Counted from the first letter of the stretch, positions 1 to 7,532 are shown. The stretch: 13,762 bases of DNA from Pseudomonadota bacterium (GCA_023430845.1 JAEYYJ010000373.1:1-13762); one strand, 5' to 3'. Made by a program: numbers and translations. The notes: generated by a model from the letters alone, not told the origin.

Positions 1-1115
1 GTGATGAGAGCGACCTCGATCATGACGGTCAGGACGATGCCCCACCAGATCGGATCCCACCCCAGGGAGAACACGATAGGCGCGATGAACGGCGTCGTGA
101 GAATCATCATGGAGATCGTTTCCATGAAACAGCCGAGCACCAGATAGAACGCGATGATCAATATCATCGTCCCGTACTGGCCGAGACCCAGGCTCTCGAT
201 CCATTGACCAAGCCCATCGGTCAGTCCGATAGCCGCGAGAACGAAGTTCAAGAATTGCGCGGCCAGGATGATCAGCATGATCATCGCTGTGGTTCTCATC
301 GTACCTTCGGCTACTGCGCGCAGCATCGACAGCGAGAGCTTGCGCTCCCAAGCGGCGAGGATCAGCGCCGCGACGACGCCCAGGGATGCAGCTTCGGTGG
401 GGGTAGCCCATCCGGCATAGATCGATCCTACCACCGCCAGGAATATGAACATCGGCGGGAGAAGATCCGGCAGCGAGCGCAACCGCTTGCTCCAGGTCGT
501 CTCAAGCGGCGTCCCTCCCCTCCTGCGATCGATCAGGCAATAGACGAGGATGATAAGCATGAAGAGCCCAGCCAGCAGCGCGCCCGGAATGAAACCGGCA
601 AGATAGAGCCGAGGCACGGACGTGTTGGTCAGCAGGCCATACAGAATGAAATTGATCGAAGGAGGAATGAGAATACCGAGCGTTCCGCCTGCAGCGATAC
701 TGCCCAGGAACAAGCGCTCGTCATAACCGCGCTGCTTGATCTGAGGGATGGCAACCGTGCTGATCGTGGCGGCCGTCGCGACACTCGAACCGGAGGTCGC
801 CGCAAACATGGCCGAGGTCCCGATGTTCGCGTGCATCAACCCTCCCGGCAGCCAGGACAGCCACTGGGCAGCAGCATTGTAAACGCGTTCAGCAATGCCG
901 GCGCGAAGCAGAATTTCGCCAAGCATCACGAACAGCGGAATCGCGATCAGGATATATTCGCTCGATGCGTTCCAGATGATTTCGCCCATGGCGCGCTGAA
1001 GCGGCATGAAGGCGAACATGTCGTTGAGAGCAAGCCCGAGCACACCCATGACGGCGGCAACCGGCACGCTAATGGCAAGCAGCCCCAAAAGCAGCAGAAG
1101 TGTGGTTGCGAGCAT
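1..1115 (-). CDS. dctM: TRAP transporter large permease DctM, partial (C-terminus beyond window)
   Basis: This is the large integral membrane subunit of a tripartite ATP-independent periplasmic (TRAP) transporter, which carries the ion-driven transport pathway for an organic acid delivered by DctP. The reading frame is open from an ATG at 1115 to the window edge, giving about 371 codons of a protein usually near 430 residues. Almost the whole translation is hydrophobic helices. Family hallmarks visible are GTSAMFAATSGSSVATAA (about residues 99-116), a following GYDERL, and a PPSINFILYG segment (about 151-160). It starts four bases after the dctQ stop, with a GGGGGA run inside the dctQ end as its likely ribosome binding site, so the two are translationally linked. 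I am sure of the family; the substrate is unknown. Confidence 0.95.
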   Translation of the reverse strand, partial: MLATTLLLLLGLLAISVPVAAVMGVLGLALNDMFAFMPLQRAMGEIIWNASSEYILIAIPLFVMLGEILLRAGIAERVYNAAAQWLSWLPGGLMHANIGTSAMFAATSGSSVATAATISTVAIPQIKQRGYDERLFLGSIAAGGTLGILIPPSINFILYGLLTNTSVPRLYLAGFIPGALLAGLFMLIILVYCLIDRRRGGTPLETTWSKRLRSLPDLLPPMFIFLAVVGSIYAGWATPTEAASLGVVAALILAAWERKLSLSMLRAVAEGTMRTTAMIMLIILAAQFLNFVLAAIGLTDGLGQWIESLGLGQYGTMILIIAFYLVLGCFMETISMMILTTPFIAPIVFSLGWDPIWWGIVLTVMIEVALI

Positions 1116-1119
1116 GTTG

Positions 1120-1827
1120 CTAGTCCCCCGAGCGCGACCCGCGACCGCCCATTTCCAGCCCTTTGATCTCCGCCTCGATCTCCTCCTCAGTCGTCGCGAC
1201 GCCCGCTATGGCGCTCACGGCGCTGAAGTCGCCCCGCGCGAGCGCGAACAGCGCCCTGGTGAGTGCAAGAAGAATGGATAGGAAGAAAAGAGCAAAGCCG
1301 AATGCCCACGGTATCTGCGACCATGCCAGAGGTATCCGTAGGTTCGTATTCGACCGGATCTGCTCCACATAGCTCGTGCTGGCGACATCAATGGCGCGCT
1401 CAAGAACTGCCGAGACGAAGATCGCCATGACCAAAAGCGCGATCACGTCCATGATCGCCCGCATCCTCGGTCCGAACTGCGCGTAAATCACATCGATCCG
1501 AACGTGTCCCTTCGTAACGAGCACATATGCCAGGGACAAACTTGTGCCAACGGCAAAAAGGTAGCCCGAAATCTCGTCCGAGCCGGAGAATATGAAGGTC
1601 GTGCCAACAAGCGCTCCGACACCCTTACGCAGGAGAACCTCGGTCGTAACAATAATAGCCGCGGCAAAGAGGAGCGCACCCCCAATCCAGACACCGACGA
1701 GCGACACTACGCTTACGATGCGCCAGAGCACCTCGCGGAACAGGACGATCAGAAGCAGCAGAGCCGCCACCGCTACAAAGTGCCATGCCGCCATAGCCGA
1801 CAGCAGGGTCTGAAGCATATCGATCAT
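1120..1827 (-). CDS. dctQ: TRAP transporter small permease DctQ
   Basis: This is the small membrane subunit of the TRAP transporter, which pairs with DctM. The protein is about 235 residues, somewhat longer than many DctQ proteins, and seems to have an extra hydrophobic helix at the N-terminus before the usual four. The typical core motif reads DEISGYLFAVGTSLSLAYV, followed by KGHVRIDVIY. The C-terminal tail is charged (TTEEEIEAEIKGLEMGG). The start is uncertain: an in-frame TTG at 1836, an ATG at 1827 and an ATG at 1818 are all possible, and none has a good Shine-Dalgarno sequence. I chose the ATG at 1827. A strong hairpin ends only nine bases upstream of it, so initiation may depend on translation or mRNA processing from dctP. 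Confidence 0.92.
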   Translation of the reverse strand: MIDMLQTLLSAMAAWHFVAVAALLLLIVLFREVLWRIVSVVSLVGVWIGGALLFAAAIIVTTEVLLRKGVGALVGTTFIFSGSDEISGYLFAVGTSLSLAYVLVTKGHVRIDVIYAQFGPRMRAIMDVIALLVMAIFVSAVLERAIDVASTSYVEQIRSNTNLRIPLAWSQIPWAFGFALFFLSILLALTRALFALARGDFSAVSAIAGVATTEEEIEAEIKGLEMGGRGSRSGD

Positions 1828-1836
1828 AGCATGCAA

Positions 1837-1862
1837 AAGGCCCGGGCTGGTTCCCGGGCCTT
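1837..1862 (-). terminator. dctP-dctQ intergenic hairpin (attenuator or 3'-end stabiliser)
   Basis: A perfect inverted repeat with 10-bp arms (AAGGCCCGGG / CCCGGGCCTT) and a 6-base loop lies 18 bases after the dctP stop and before dctQ. Read on the minus strand it ends in a short T run (CCTTTTGC), so it resembles a weak intrinsic terminator. Hairpins between a binding-protein gene and its permease genes often allow more binding-protein mRNA than permease mRNA. That role is inferred here. Confidence 0.7.
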
Positions 1863-1880
1863 CCCCTTCTGAGCAGATCG

Positions 1881-2936
1881 TTAGTTGGCCTTAGCGGTCA
1901 AGCCGTACTTACTTCCGACAAGCTCGTTCCACTTCGCGGCACACTCGGCGCCGCAACGCTTCGCCCACGCAGCGAGCACCTGCTCGTCGATCTGCTTCTT
2001 GCGCTCCTTCACGGCGTCACCTGACGGCACGAAAAGCTTCAGCTTACCTGGCGCCCCCACCGAGCACGCACCATTGCCGGTGTTGCAAGCAATGCCCTCC
2101 TCGGTCTCGTCCTCGATGACCTTCCAGGCCTTGTCTTCAAGCTTCTTCATCTCCGCCTGGATGACTGTCCGGGTTGCCTCGGGTAGCTTTTTCCACATGG
2201 CCGTGTTCACGACCCAGACGCCGACAGTGTAGTTCACGGGCAAGCGCACCAGCGTGTTCACGACCTCGTACCACTTGGCCTTGTAGCCCGGCATCGTGCC
2301 GGTCACACCGCAGTCGGTGACGCCTTTCTCCAGCGCCGGCACGACTTCGCCGAATGCGATCGTCACACCAACACCGCCGAGCGCCGCAACGAAATCGGCC
2401 TGCGACGTGCCTTGCACGCGAACCTTCTTGCCTTTCAGGTCATCCAGGCTGTTGATCTCGCCTCGGCAAAAGATGACCTGCTCAGGGAAGGTGAACGTGC
2501 CGAGGATCGTGGCGCCGTTCCGGTCCATGGCCTTCTGCATTTCGGGCAGCCACGCGTTCACGATCTCGCGGCTCATCTTGAAGTTCTGCGCCACGCCCGC
2601 GATGTCGGACGCCTCGATCACGGCGCCACCATCCTCGACATAGATCGGCAGCGCGGCGGCGAAGTCGAACACGCCCTGCTTCAGCAGGCGCACGACTTCG
2701 GTGCCCTTCAGGTTGACCTCGGTGATCGACTTGATGTTGCCTTTGAGCTTGCCGCCCGTCGCCTTCGGCAGATCTTCAACCCAGAAGGGCTGCTCCATCT
2801 TCTGCCAGTTGGTCAAGAAGTTCCACGTTCCGACAGCGTTAAACGTCCGCGGCTGCAGATCCTGCGCCCAAACAGGAATAGACGCCACGGCCGCGAATGT
2901 CGCGGCAACGCAGGCAGCAGGCAATTTGAACTTCAT
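1881..2936 (-). CDS. dctP: TRAP transporter periplasmic solute-binding protein DctP
   Basis: This is the periplasmic binding protein that captures the substrate and delivers it to DctQM. The ATG at 2936 is chosen because GGGAGG stands eight bases upstream; a longer in-frame version from 2960 would read through that site. The 351-residue product begins with a clear signal peptide, likely cleaved after VWA at residue 24. The central family motif is present: SLDDLKGKKVRV followed by VVPALEKGVTDCG. Arg173 in KKVRV is the likely arginine that binds a carboxylate, by analogy with the family. The mature protein has six cysteines (157, 209, 284, 291, 328, 332), unusual for the family and compatible with disulfides. 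It lies between a YcsI-type gene and dctQ. Family assignment is firm; the ligand is unknown. Confidence 0.95.
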   Translation of the reverse strand: MKFKLPAACVAATFAAVASIPVWAQDLQPRTFNAVGTWNFLTNWQKMEQPFWVEDLPKATGGKLKGNIKSITEVNLKGTEVVRLLKQGVFDFAAALPIYVEDGGAVIEASDIAGVAQNFKMSREIVNAWLPEMQKAMDRNGATILGTFTFPEQVIFCRGEINSLDDLKGKKVRVQGTSQADFVAALGGVGVTIAFGEVVPALEKGVTDCGVTGTMPGYKAKWYEVVNTLVRLPVNYTVGVWVVNTAMWKKLPEATRTVIQAEMKKLEDKAWKVIEDETEEGIACNTGNGACSVGAPGKLKLFVPSGDAVKERKKQIDEQVLAAWAKRCGAECAAKWNELVGSKYGLTAKAN

Positions 2937-2944
2937 CAGCACTT

Positions 2945-2950
2945 CCTCCC
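2945..2950 (-). promoter_or_regulatory. Ribosome binding site of dctP
   Basis: GGGAGG on the minus strand, eight bases before the ATG at 2936. It decides the start codon in favour of 2936 over the in-frame upstream ATG at 2960. Confidence 0.75.
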
Positions 2951-2981
2951 TTTGAGACATTCGAAATAAGTTGGCCGTCGA

Positions 2982-3794
2982 TCACAACGCCGCCAGTTTG
3001 TTGTTCAGGCGATCGGTGATGAGCATCGAACCCGGCTTGTGCGTGATGCAGATCGGCGGTCGGGCGTTGAGAACCACGGATTGAGGCGTAACGCCGCACG
3101 CCCAGAATACGGGGAGCATCCCTTTCTCGACAACGGGGGGCGGCTCGCCGAAGTCCGGCGACATCAGATCCTCGATGCCGATCGCTTCGGGAATGCCGAT
3201 GTGCACCGGAGCACCGTGCACCGCTGGAAAGCGCGACGTGACCTGCACGGCGCGGATAGCGTCCGCAGGCGTCATCATACGCATCGATACGATCATCTTG
3301 CCGCTGAAGGGCCCCGCCGGCACGCAATCGATCGACGTGCGGTACATCGGCACGACCGTGTCGTGCTCGATGTGGTGGAGCGGAATGCCCTCCTCGATCA
3401 GCGGCTGCTCGAACGAGAACGAGCAGCCGAGAACGAACGACACGAGATCGTCGGTCCAGTATTCGCGGATATCCGTCGGCTCATCGATACACGTGCCGTC
3501 CTTGAATACGCGGTAGCGCGGCACGTCGGTGCGGATATCAATGTCGCCGAGATCAGGCAGCGCAGGATCGCCGACCGCACTCATGCCGATCACAGGGCAG
3601 GGCTTCGGATTGCGCTGGCAGAAGGCCGCGAAGTCGGTCGCATAGGCCTTCGGCAGAATGCAGAGATTGCCCTGGACGTAGCCGGGCGCCTGACCGGCCG
3701 TGTGGCCTGAGAGTTCACCCGCGCGACAACGCAACCGCGCCACGTGCGACGGCAATGCGCCTACTTCACTCGCACTCGCAGGCCGATCCTGCAT
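2982..3794 (-). CDS. YcsI/DUF1445 family putative hydro-lyase (D-glutamate cyclase-like)
   Basis: This belongs to the UPF0317/DUF1445 family (Bacillus YcsI, related to mammalian D-glutamate cyclase, which converts D-glutamate to 5-oxo-D-proline). The 270-residue length is normal. Conserved blocks visible are [17 protein letters not shown] (33-49), GCSFSFE (123-129), MYRT (150-153), [11 protein letters not shown] (198-208), [11 protein letters not shown] (228-238) and [12 protein letters not shown] (250-261). The ATG at 3794 is preceded by GGGGAGG with a 5-base spacer, favouring it over the TTG one codon upstream. It is the first gene of a run continuing with dctP, dctQ and dctM; the gap to dctP is only 45 bases. 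The cyclase or hydro-lyase activity is inferred from the family. The actual substrate could be another amino acid or hydroxy acid. Confidence 0.92.
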   Translation of the reverse strand: MQDRPASASEVGALPSHVARLRCRAGELSGHTAGQAPGYVQGNLCILPKAYATDFAAFCQRNPKPCPVIGMSAVGDPALPDLGDIDIRTDVPRYRVFKDGTCIDEPTDIREYWTDDLVSFVLGCSFSFEQPLIEEGIPLHHIEHDTVVPMYRTSIDCVPAGPFSGKMIVSMRMMTPADAIRAVQVTSRFPAVHGAPVHIGIPEAIGIEDLMSPDFGEPPPVVEKGMLPVFWACGVTPQSVVLNARPPICITHKPGSMLITDRLNNKLAAL

Positions 3795-4024
3795 CAAGGC
3801 CTCCCCAGACCTGTTTCCCGGTACGTGCAGGACTTGAGTTCCATGCTCCGGCCGGAAGCGCGCACGATTGCATTGGTACGGACATACGTCAATTTGAGAT
3901 ATTCAGATTTCCATGGTGTGCCAGTGGATTGAGCAGGTTGGCGCGCCTTCGATCGGGTGGAGAGTATTCCCCGCATGATCGTGCGTATGCCGATCAGGTT
4001 CCGCACACAGGCGAAGCTGTCGGC
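3795..4024. other. Intergenic region upstream of the ycsI-dctPQM operon
   Basis: These 230 bases hold no convincing gene and separate the NTF2-like gene from the ycsI-like gene, both minus strand. The likely operon promoter lies here. On the minus strand a TTGACG at 3892-3887 is a plausible -35 box, but the hexamer 17 bases further (AATCGT) is a poor -10, so the promoter is only a suggestion. The imperfect dyad GTACGGACATAC at 3877-3886 and flanks could be a regulator site. GGGGAGG at 3806-3800 is the ribosome binding site of the ycsI-like gene. Confidence 0.45.
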
Positions 4025-4402
4025 TCAAGGCGCAAAACTCGACCGGAGCTGCGCCGCCCATCTGCCATCGATCCGCGTGACCACCCAGATCGAGCGGTAG
4101 CTGGCGATCGCGGAACCATCGGCGCGATAGCGCGTGAACTGGACGTCGAGATGGACCTTCTCGGCGGAGGCAGCGATCGACTTGCGGAAGTCCCAGGCAC
4201 TACGGTGCCAGTCGCCGCCGGCACGCGCGCGGAAATCGCCGAAATAGTGCTCGGCGTTCTCCCAGACACGCATACCGGCGCCGGCAAGCCGGTAGTGGGG
4301 GAAGTGGAGGGTCGCCGCAACCGCTGCGGGGTCCCGTGCATTCAGCGCGGCGATGTGACGGTCGAGGACGTCGAGCGCCGCCAGCTCCGGATCATCTGCC
4401 AT
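4025..4402 (-). CDS. NTF2-like / SnoaL-type small protein
   Basis: The 125-residue product has no signal peptide or membrane helix and looks like a cytoplasmic cone-shaped alpha+beta protein of the NTF2-like superfamily (DUF4440/SnoaL-like). The pattern is an N-terminal helix (ALDVLDRHIAALNARDP) followed by AVAATLHFPHYRL and C-terminal strands (VHLDVQFTRYRADG, SYRSIWVVTRIDGRWAAQL). Members of this fold range from isomerases and hydrolases to binding proteins, so no reaction is assigned. The ATG at 4402 is preceded by a modest GCAGGCGACAGGC. It is divergent from the carboxymuconolactone decarboxylase-like gene at 4509 and lies 230 bases upstream of the ycsI-dctPQM run on the same strand. Confidence 0.85.
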   Translation of the reverse strand: MADDPELAALDVLDRHIAALNARDPAAVAATLHFPHYRLAGAGMRVWENAEHYFGDFRARAGGDWHRSAWDFRKSIAASAEKVHLDVQFTRYRADGSAIASYRSIWVVTRIDGRWAAQLRSSFAP

Positions 4403-4446
4403 GCCTGTCGCCTGCTCGCTTGTGTGGAACTCAACGGCGGCGCCGG

Positions 4447-4460
4447 TTGACGCCCGTCAA
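4447..4460. promoter_or_regulatory. Perfect palindrome between divergent genes, possible operator
   Basis: TTGACG-CC-CGTCAA is a perfect inverted repeat with 6-base arms. It lies 44 bases from the NTF2-like start (4402) and 48 bases from the start at 4509, almost exactly midway. Each arm also resembles a -35 hexamer pointing outward, although matching -10 boxes are weak (GACATT at 4471-4476 for the plus strand). It could be an operator for a dimeric regulator controlling both genes. Confidence 0.4.
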
Positions 4461-4508
4461 TGCGCTGCGAGACATTCCAGCCCCAACTCGCCCGGGAAGG
4501 AGACTTCA

Positions 4509-4901
4509 ATGAAGCCCGTCGATCCCCGCACTGCAAGCGCCGAAGTGCGCGCCGTCTTCGACGACATCAAAGCGACGCGCAAGGTCAAGTCGATCAACAA
4601 TTTCTGGCGCTACCTCGCGCACGAGCCGCGCATGCTTAAGCACACCTGGGAAAGCCTGAAGGCGATCATGGGTCCGGGGCATCTCGACCCGCTGACGAAG
4701 GAGCTCATCTACGTCGCGATTTCGATCACCAATAACTGCGAGTACTGCATGGCCTCACATACAGCCGCGGCCCGCGCCAAAGGCGCGACTGACGCTCAAA
4801 TCAACGAGCTTTATGCAGTCGTCGGCCTCGCCAACATGACCAACCGGCTCGCAAACGCATACCGCGTGCCGGTCGATGCGCAATTCAAGGATGCAACCTG
4901 A
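4509..4901 (+). CDS. Carboxymuconolactone decarboxylase family protein (AhpD-like)
   Basis: The 130-residue protein carries the AhpD-like core: Glu65 in LTKELIYVAIS, then CEYCMASHTAAA with Cys77, Cys80 and His84. In AhpD this CxxC-His arrangement with a nearby Glu supports thiol-based peroxidase or disulfide reductase chemistry, so a redox role is more likely than true carboxymuconolactone decarboxylation. The start at 4509 is fixed by GGAAGGAGA ending five bases upstream; an in-frame upstream ATG at 4401 would add unrelated sequence. The gene stands alone on the plus strand, divergent from the NTF2-like gene. No partner peroxiredoxin gene is seen nearby. Family call is firm, and the physiological substrate is unknown. 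Confidence 0.93.
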   Translation: MKPVDPRTASAEVRAVFDDIKATRKVKSINNFWRYLAHEPRMLKHTWESLKAIMGPGHLDPLTKELIYVAISITNNCEYCMASHTAAARAKGATDAQINELYAVVGLANMTNRLANAYRVPVDAQFKDAT

Positions 4902-5145
4902 GAACTCTGCCACCTGATTGCCGCGGTTAGCCCTTAGCTTAGTCCCCAAGTGGCGAAACGTATCCCGGAAGCGGGGCGGCGGAAGCGCGCGCATGCGGCT
5001 AATTTCTGAATTTTGCCGCAATGCGCGACGATGCGTCCTCATGTGTGGTATTAGAGGCACGCCGAGCAGTCGTCGTTCTGCGTTCCCCGGAGACGTCGCT
5101 CGGCGATCATGAGCGCCCAACAGCACCTCGAGAACAACGGAACAC
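4902..5145. other. Intergenic region before the GYF_2 membrane protein gene
   Basis: These 244 bases contain no convincing gene and no clear terminator for the preceding gene. A candidate extended -10 (TGG followed by TATTAG, 5046-5054) lies about 90 bases before the ATG at 5146, with a weak GCGACG 18 bases upstream of the hexamer. This is a tentative promoter for the downstream gene. Confidence 0.3.
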
Positions 5146-6657
5146 ATGTCGCAAGCCGATCAATCCAGTGAATGGTATCTGGCGCGCGACGGGCAGCAGC
5201 ACGGTCCCATCAGCGCCCCCGAGATGGAAAAGATCATCGAGCTCGGCTACCTGCTGCCGACCGATCTCGTGTGGCGTCAAGGATTTGACGATTGGAAGCC
5301 CGCGGCCGAGGCTTTTCCCAAGAAGGCGGAATCTTCGCCTCCAGCCGCGCCTCCGTCCGCTGCGCCAGCCGCCCCCGCTCCCCCTGCGCGCCCCGCGGAA
5401 AGTACCAGCGCGCCGACAGAACCCGCAGCTCCCAAGGCAGGGGTCGATCGCGACCGTATTGCCAAGGATCCTGCGAGCTGGGAGGCCGAGGCCCGCCGCC
5501 AGGCTGCAGCCCGCAGTGCGGAGCCCGCTCAACGGCCGGGAAGCCTTCAGGACAAGGTCGAGCGGGCCTCTGATACGCGCGAGGTGATCGCGGCCGAGGC
5601 GGCCCGGCGCGAGGAAGCCGCCCGCCGGGCACGCGAGACCGGGACACGTCAGCCAGCTCCCGGCCAGCCCCGAAGCGAGGGCGGCGCTCCTCGCACGGAG
5701 CCGACCGCTGCTCCTATGCGCGGCCCTTCTCCCGCGACGGGCAGTGCCGCGCCACCGCGCCCTCGGGACGACGACGCATGGGCCGACGAGCCCGCGCCGA
5801 AGCGCTTTCCGAAGATCGCCGTGGCTGCCCTTGTCCTCCTCGCACTCATCGGCGGAGGCGTTTACGCGCTGCACGCGACAGGCCAGCTCGATCCGCTGAT
5901 CAATCGTGTCTCGTCCGCGACAACGCCCGACTCGGCATCACCACCAGTACTGAAAGCCACGCCCGACGCGCGCAAGCTGGCAGCTACCGGCTATGCCACC
6001 GATCCCGACGAGGTCGATCGCCAGTTCCAGAGGGCAGCACTCTGGCAGCTCCTCAAGACCGAGTTCCCCGACTGGTACCAGGAGCGCGTCCGCGATACAG
6101 CGCGCCTCAAAGGCGAGGGAAAGACCGATGAGGCCATCAGCCAGCACTTGGCGGAGCAGCTCGTCGCCCTTCGCCGCAAGCACGTCACCGACGCACTCGC
6201 CGCGAGTCCTCAGCACCTGAAGTCGGTCGCCGCAACATTCCTCGACAACCTCGAGCGCCTTTCGCGTCACAGCACCGACGCCTGCTACGGGTTCATCTCT
6301 CAGGGTGAAACCAACCCGCTGATCGTCGAGCTGTCGCGCTCCCCCGAGCACACGCCCGCCCTCCAGAAGCAGGCTGCCGCCATTTTCTCTGCCATCGCGG
6401 AGGGTCGCCGTACGCCGGCGCAGCACCGCCAGCCGACTCGCGAGGACTACGACCAACTGGCCATGCAGCTTGCCAAGCGCGGCTGGAGCCCGATGGACCT
6501 CCAGCTTTTCTCGGACGCGCGCTCGCTTGCACGTGCAGCTCCCGAGCGGGTCTGCCGCATGGTGCAGGACTGGTTCGCGGCGCAGCTCGCGGTGACCGAT
6601 GAGGAAGTACAGGTACGCTTGCTCATCGAGGCCCTGAAGCCCGTCGTCGCAGGCTGA
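5146..6657 (+). CDS. GYF_2 (DUF4339) domain single-pass membrane protein
   Basis: The 503-residue protein has four visible parts. Residues 9-57 form a GYF_2/DUF4339 domain (EWYLARDGQQHGPIS, DLVWRQGFDDWKPA), a fold expected to bind proline-rich peptides. Residues 60-210 are a low-complexity Pro/Ala/Arg linker with an Ala/Glu/Arg helical stretch (103-165). Residues 223-242 are one transmembrane helix (IAVAALVLLALIGGGVYAL) preceded by KRFPK, suggesting a cytoplasmic N-terminus and periplasmic C-terminus. Residues 280-500 form a helical domain I do not recognise, with Cys380 and Cys470. The ribosome binding site is weak (AACGGAACAC). It sits 93 bases upstream of ccmC on the same strand, but a functional link to cytochrome c maturation is speculation. 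It may bind its own Pro-rich linker or a partner. Confidence 0.85.
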   Translation: MSQADQSSEWYLARDGQQHGPISAPEMEKIIELGYLLPTDLVWRQGFDDWKPAAEAFPKKAESSPPAAPPSAAPAAPAPPARPAESTSAPTEPAAPKAGVDRDRIAKDPASWEAEARRQAAARSAEPAQRPGSLQDKVERASDTREVIAAEAARREEAARRARETGTRQPAPGQPRSEGGAPRTEPTAAPMRGPSPATGSAAPPRPRDDDAWADEPAPKRFPKIAVAALVLLALIGGGVYALHATGQLDPLINRVSSATTPDSASPPVLKATPDARKLAATGYATDPDEVDRQFQRAALWQLLKTEFPDWYQERVRDTARLKGEGKTDEAISQHLAEQLVALRRKHVTDALAASPQHLKSVAATFLDNLERLSRHSTDACYGFISQGETNPLIVELSRSPEHTPALQKQAAAIFSAIAEGRRTPAQHRQPTREDYDQLAMQLAKRGWSPMDLQLFSDARSLARAAPERVCRMVQDWFAAQLAVTDEEVQVRLLIEALKPVVAG

Positions 6658-6750
6658 GCCGAGAAGCCTGGAGAAGTCGATCTTTCGCAGGAACCGCGCG
6701 TGCAAGCCGCGCCCGCCTGTCGCCACGATAACCGCATCTAAGTCATCGCC

Positions 6751-7527
6751 ATGCAGACGAGCGCCCAGAACCTCACTCACCGCCTCGCAAACCCGACCCG
6801 GTTCATGTCGCTGAGCGCGAGCTTGCTGCCATGGATCAGCGGGCTGGCTGCGGTACTGATCGCCGTCGGGCTCTATCTCGCATTCTTCTCCGCCCCGCCC
6901 GACTACCAGCAGGGCCAGACCGTCAAGATCATGTTCATCCACGTGCCCTCGGCATGGCTGGCTATGGGCGTCTACCTTCTGGTCGCGATCTCGAGCTTCG
7001 GGTTGCTGGTCTTCCGTCATCCGCTTGCCGACGTCTCGGCCAAGGCCGCCGTGCCGCTCGGTGCGGCCTTCACCTTTCTCGCGCTCGTCACGGGCGCGCT
7101 CTGGGGCCGCCCCATGTGGGGCGCGTACTGGGTGTGGGATGCGCGGCTCACCTCGGTCCTGATCCTGTTCTTTCTGTATCTAGGGCTCATGGCGCTCCGC
7201 TCATCGCTCGACGACGAAACACTGGCCAGCCGGTTGACGGCGATCCTCGCACTCGTCGGCGTCGTCCTGCTGCCGATCATCAAGTTCTCGGTCGACTGGT
7301 GGAACACGCTGCATCAGCCGGCGAGCGTGCTGCGCATCGGCGGCCCGAGCATTCACAGCTCCATCCTGACGCCGCTGCTCGTCATGGCGGCGGGCTTCAT
7401 GCTCGCGTTCATTGCGATGCATCTGATGGCCATGCGCAACGAGATCCTGCGCCGCCGCGTGAAGGCCTTGACGCTCGCACAAGTGAGCCGCGCGGGCGCT
7501 GGCAATCCGCCCAGTGTGAAAGGCTGA
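6751..7527 (+). CDS. ccmC: Heme exporter/heme lyase subunit CcmC
   Basis: CcmC is the inner-membrane protein of cytochrome c maturation system I that loads heme onto the chaperone CcmE at the periplasmic face. The 258-residue length and about six hydrophobic helices fit. The tryptophan-rich heme-handling motif WGAYWVWD is at 123-130, and the two periplasmic histidines expected to ligate heme are His64 (MFIHVPSAW) and His188 (LHQPAS). The start at 6751 keeps the LANPTRFM segment that is typical of alphaproteobacterial CcmC, although no strong ribosome binding site precedes it. ccmD follows after five bases. The usual upstream ccmA and ccmB are absent here, so they must lie elsewhere if the pathway is complete. 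Confidence 0.97.
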   Translation: MQTSAQNLTHRLANPTRFMSLSASLLPWISGLAAVLIAVGLYLAFFSAPPDYQQGQTVKIMFIHVPSAWLAMGVYLLVAISSFGLLVFRHPLADVSAKAAVPLGAAFTFLALVTGALWGRPMWGAYWVWDARLTSVLILFFLYLGLMALRSSLDDETLASRLTAILALVGVVLLPIIKFSVDWWNTLHQPASVLRIGGPSIHSSILTPLLVMAAGFMLAFIAMHLMAMRNEILRRRVKALTLAQVSRAGAGNPPSVKG

Positions 7528-7532
7528 GCACC

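Noticed and set aside
204..1166. Long plus-strand open frame of 320 codons
   Set aside because: It is antisense to dctM, whose translation is clearly a conserved membrane protein; the plus-strand product is Arg/Gln/His-rich with no recognisable family.
6650..6670. CAGGCT / AGCCTG hairpin overlapping the stop of the GYF_2 protein gene
   Set aside because: Only six pairs with a nine-base loop and no T run follows; too weak to call a terminator.
5938..7020. Minus-strand open frame of 360 codons
   Set aside because: Antisense to the GYF_2 protein gene and ccmC; it is a by-product of high GC and has no domain.
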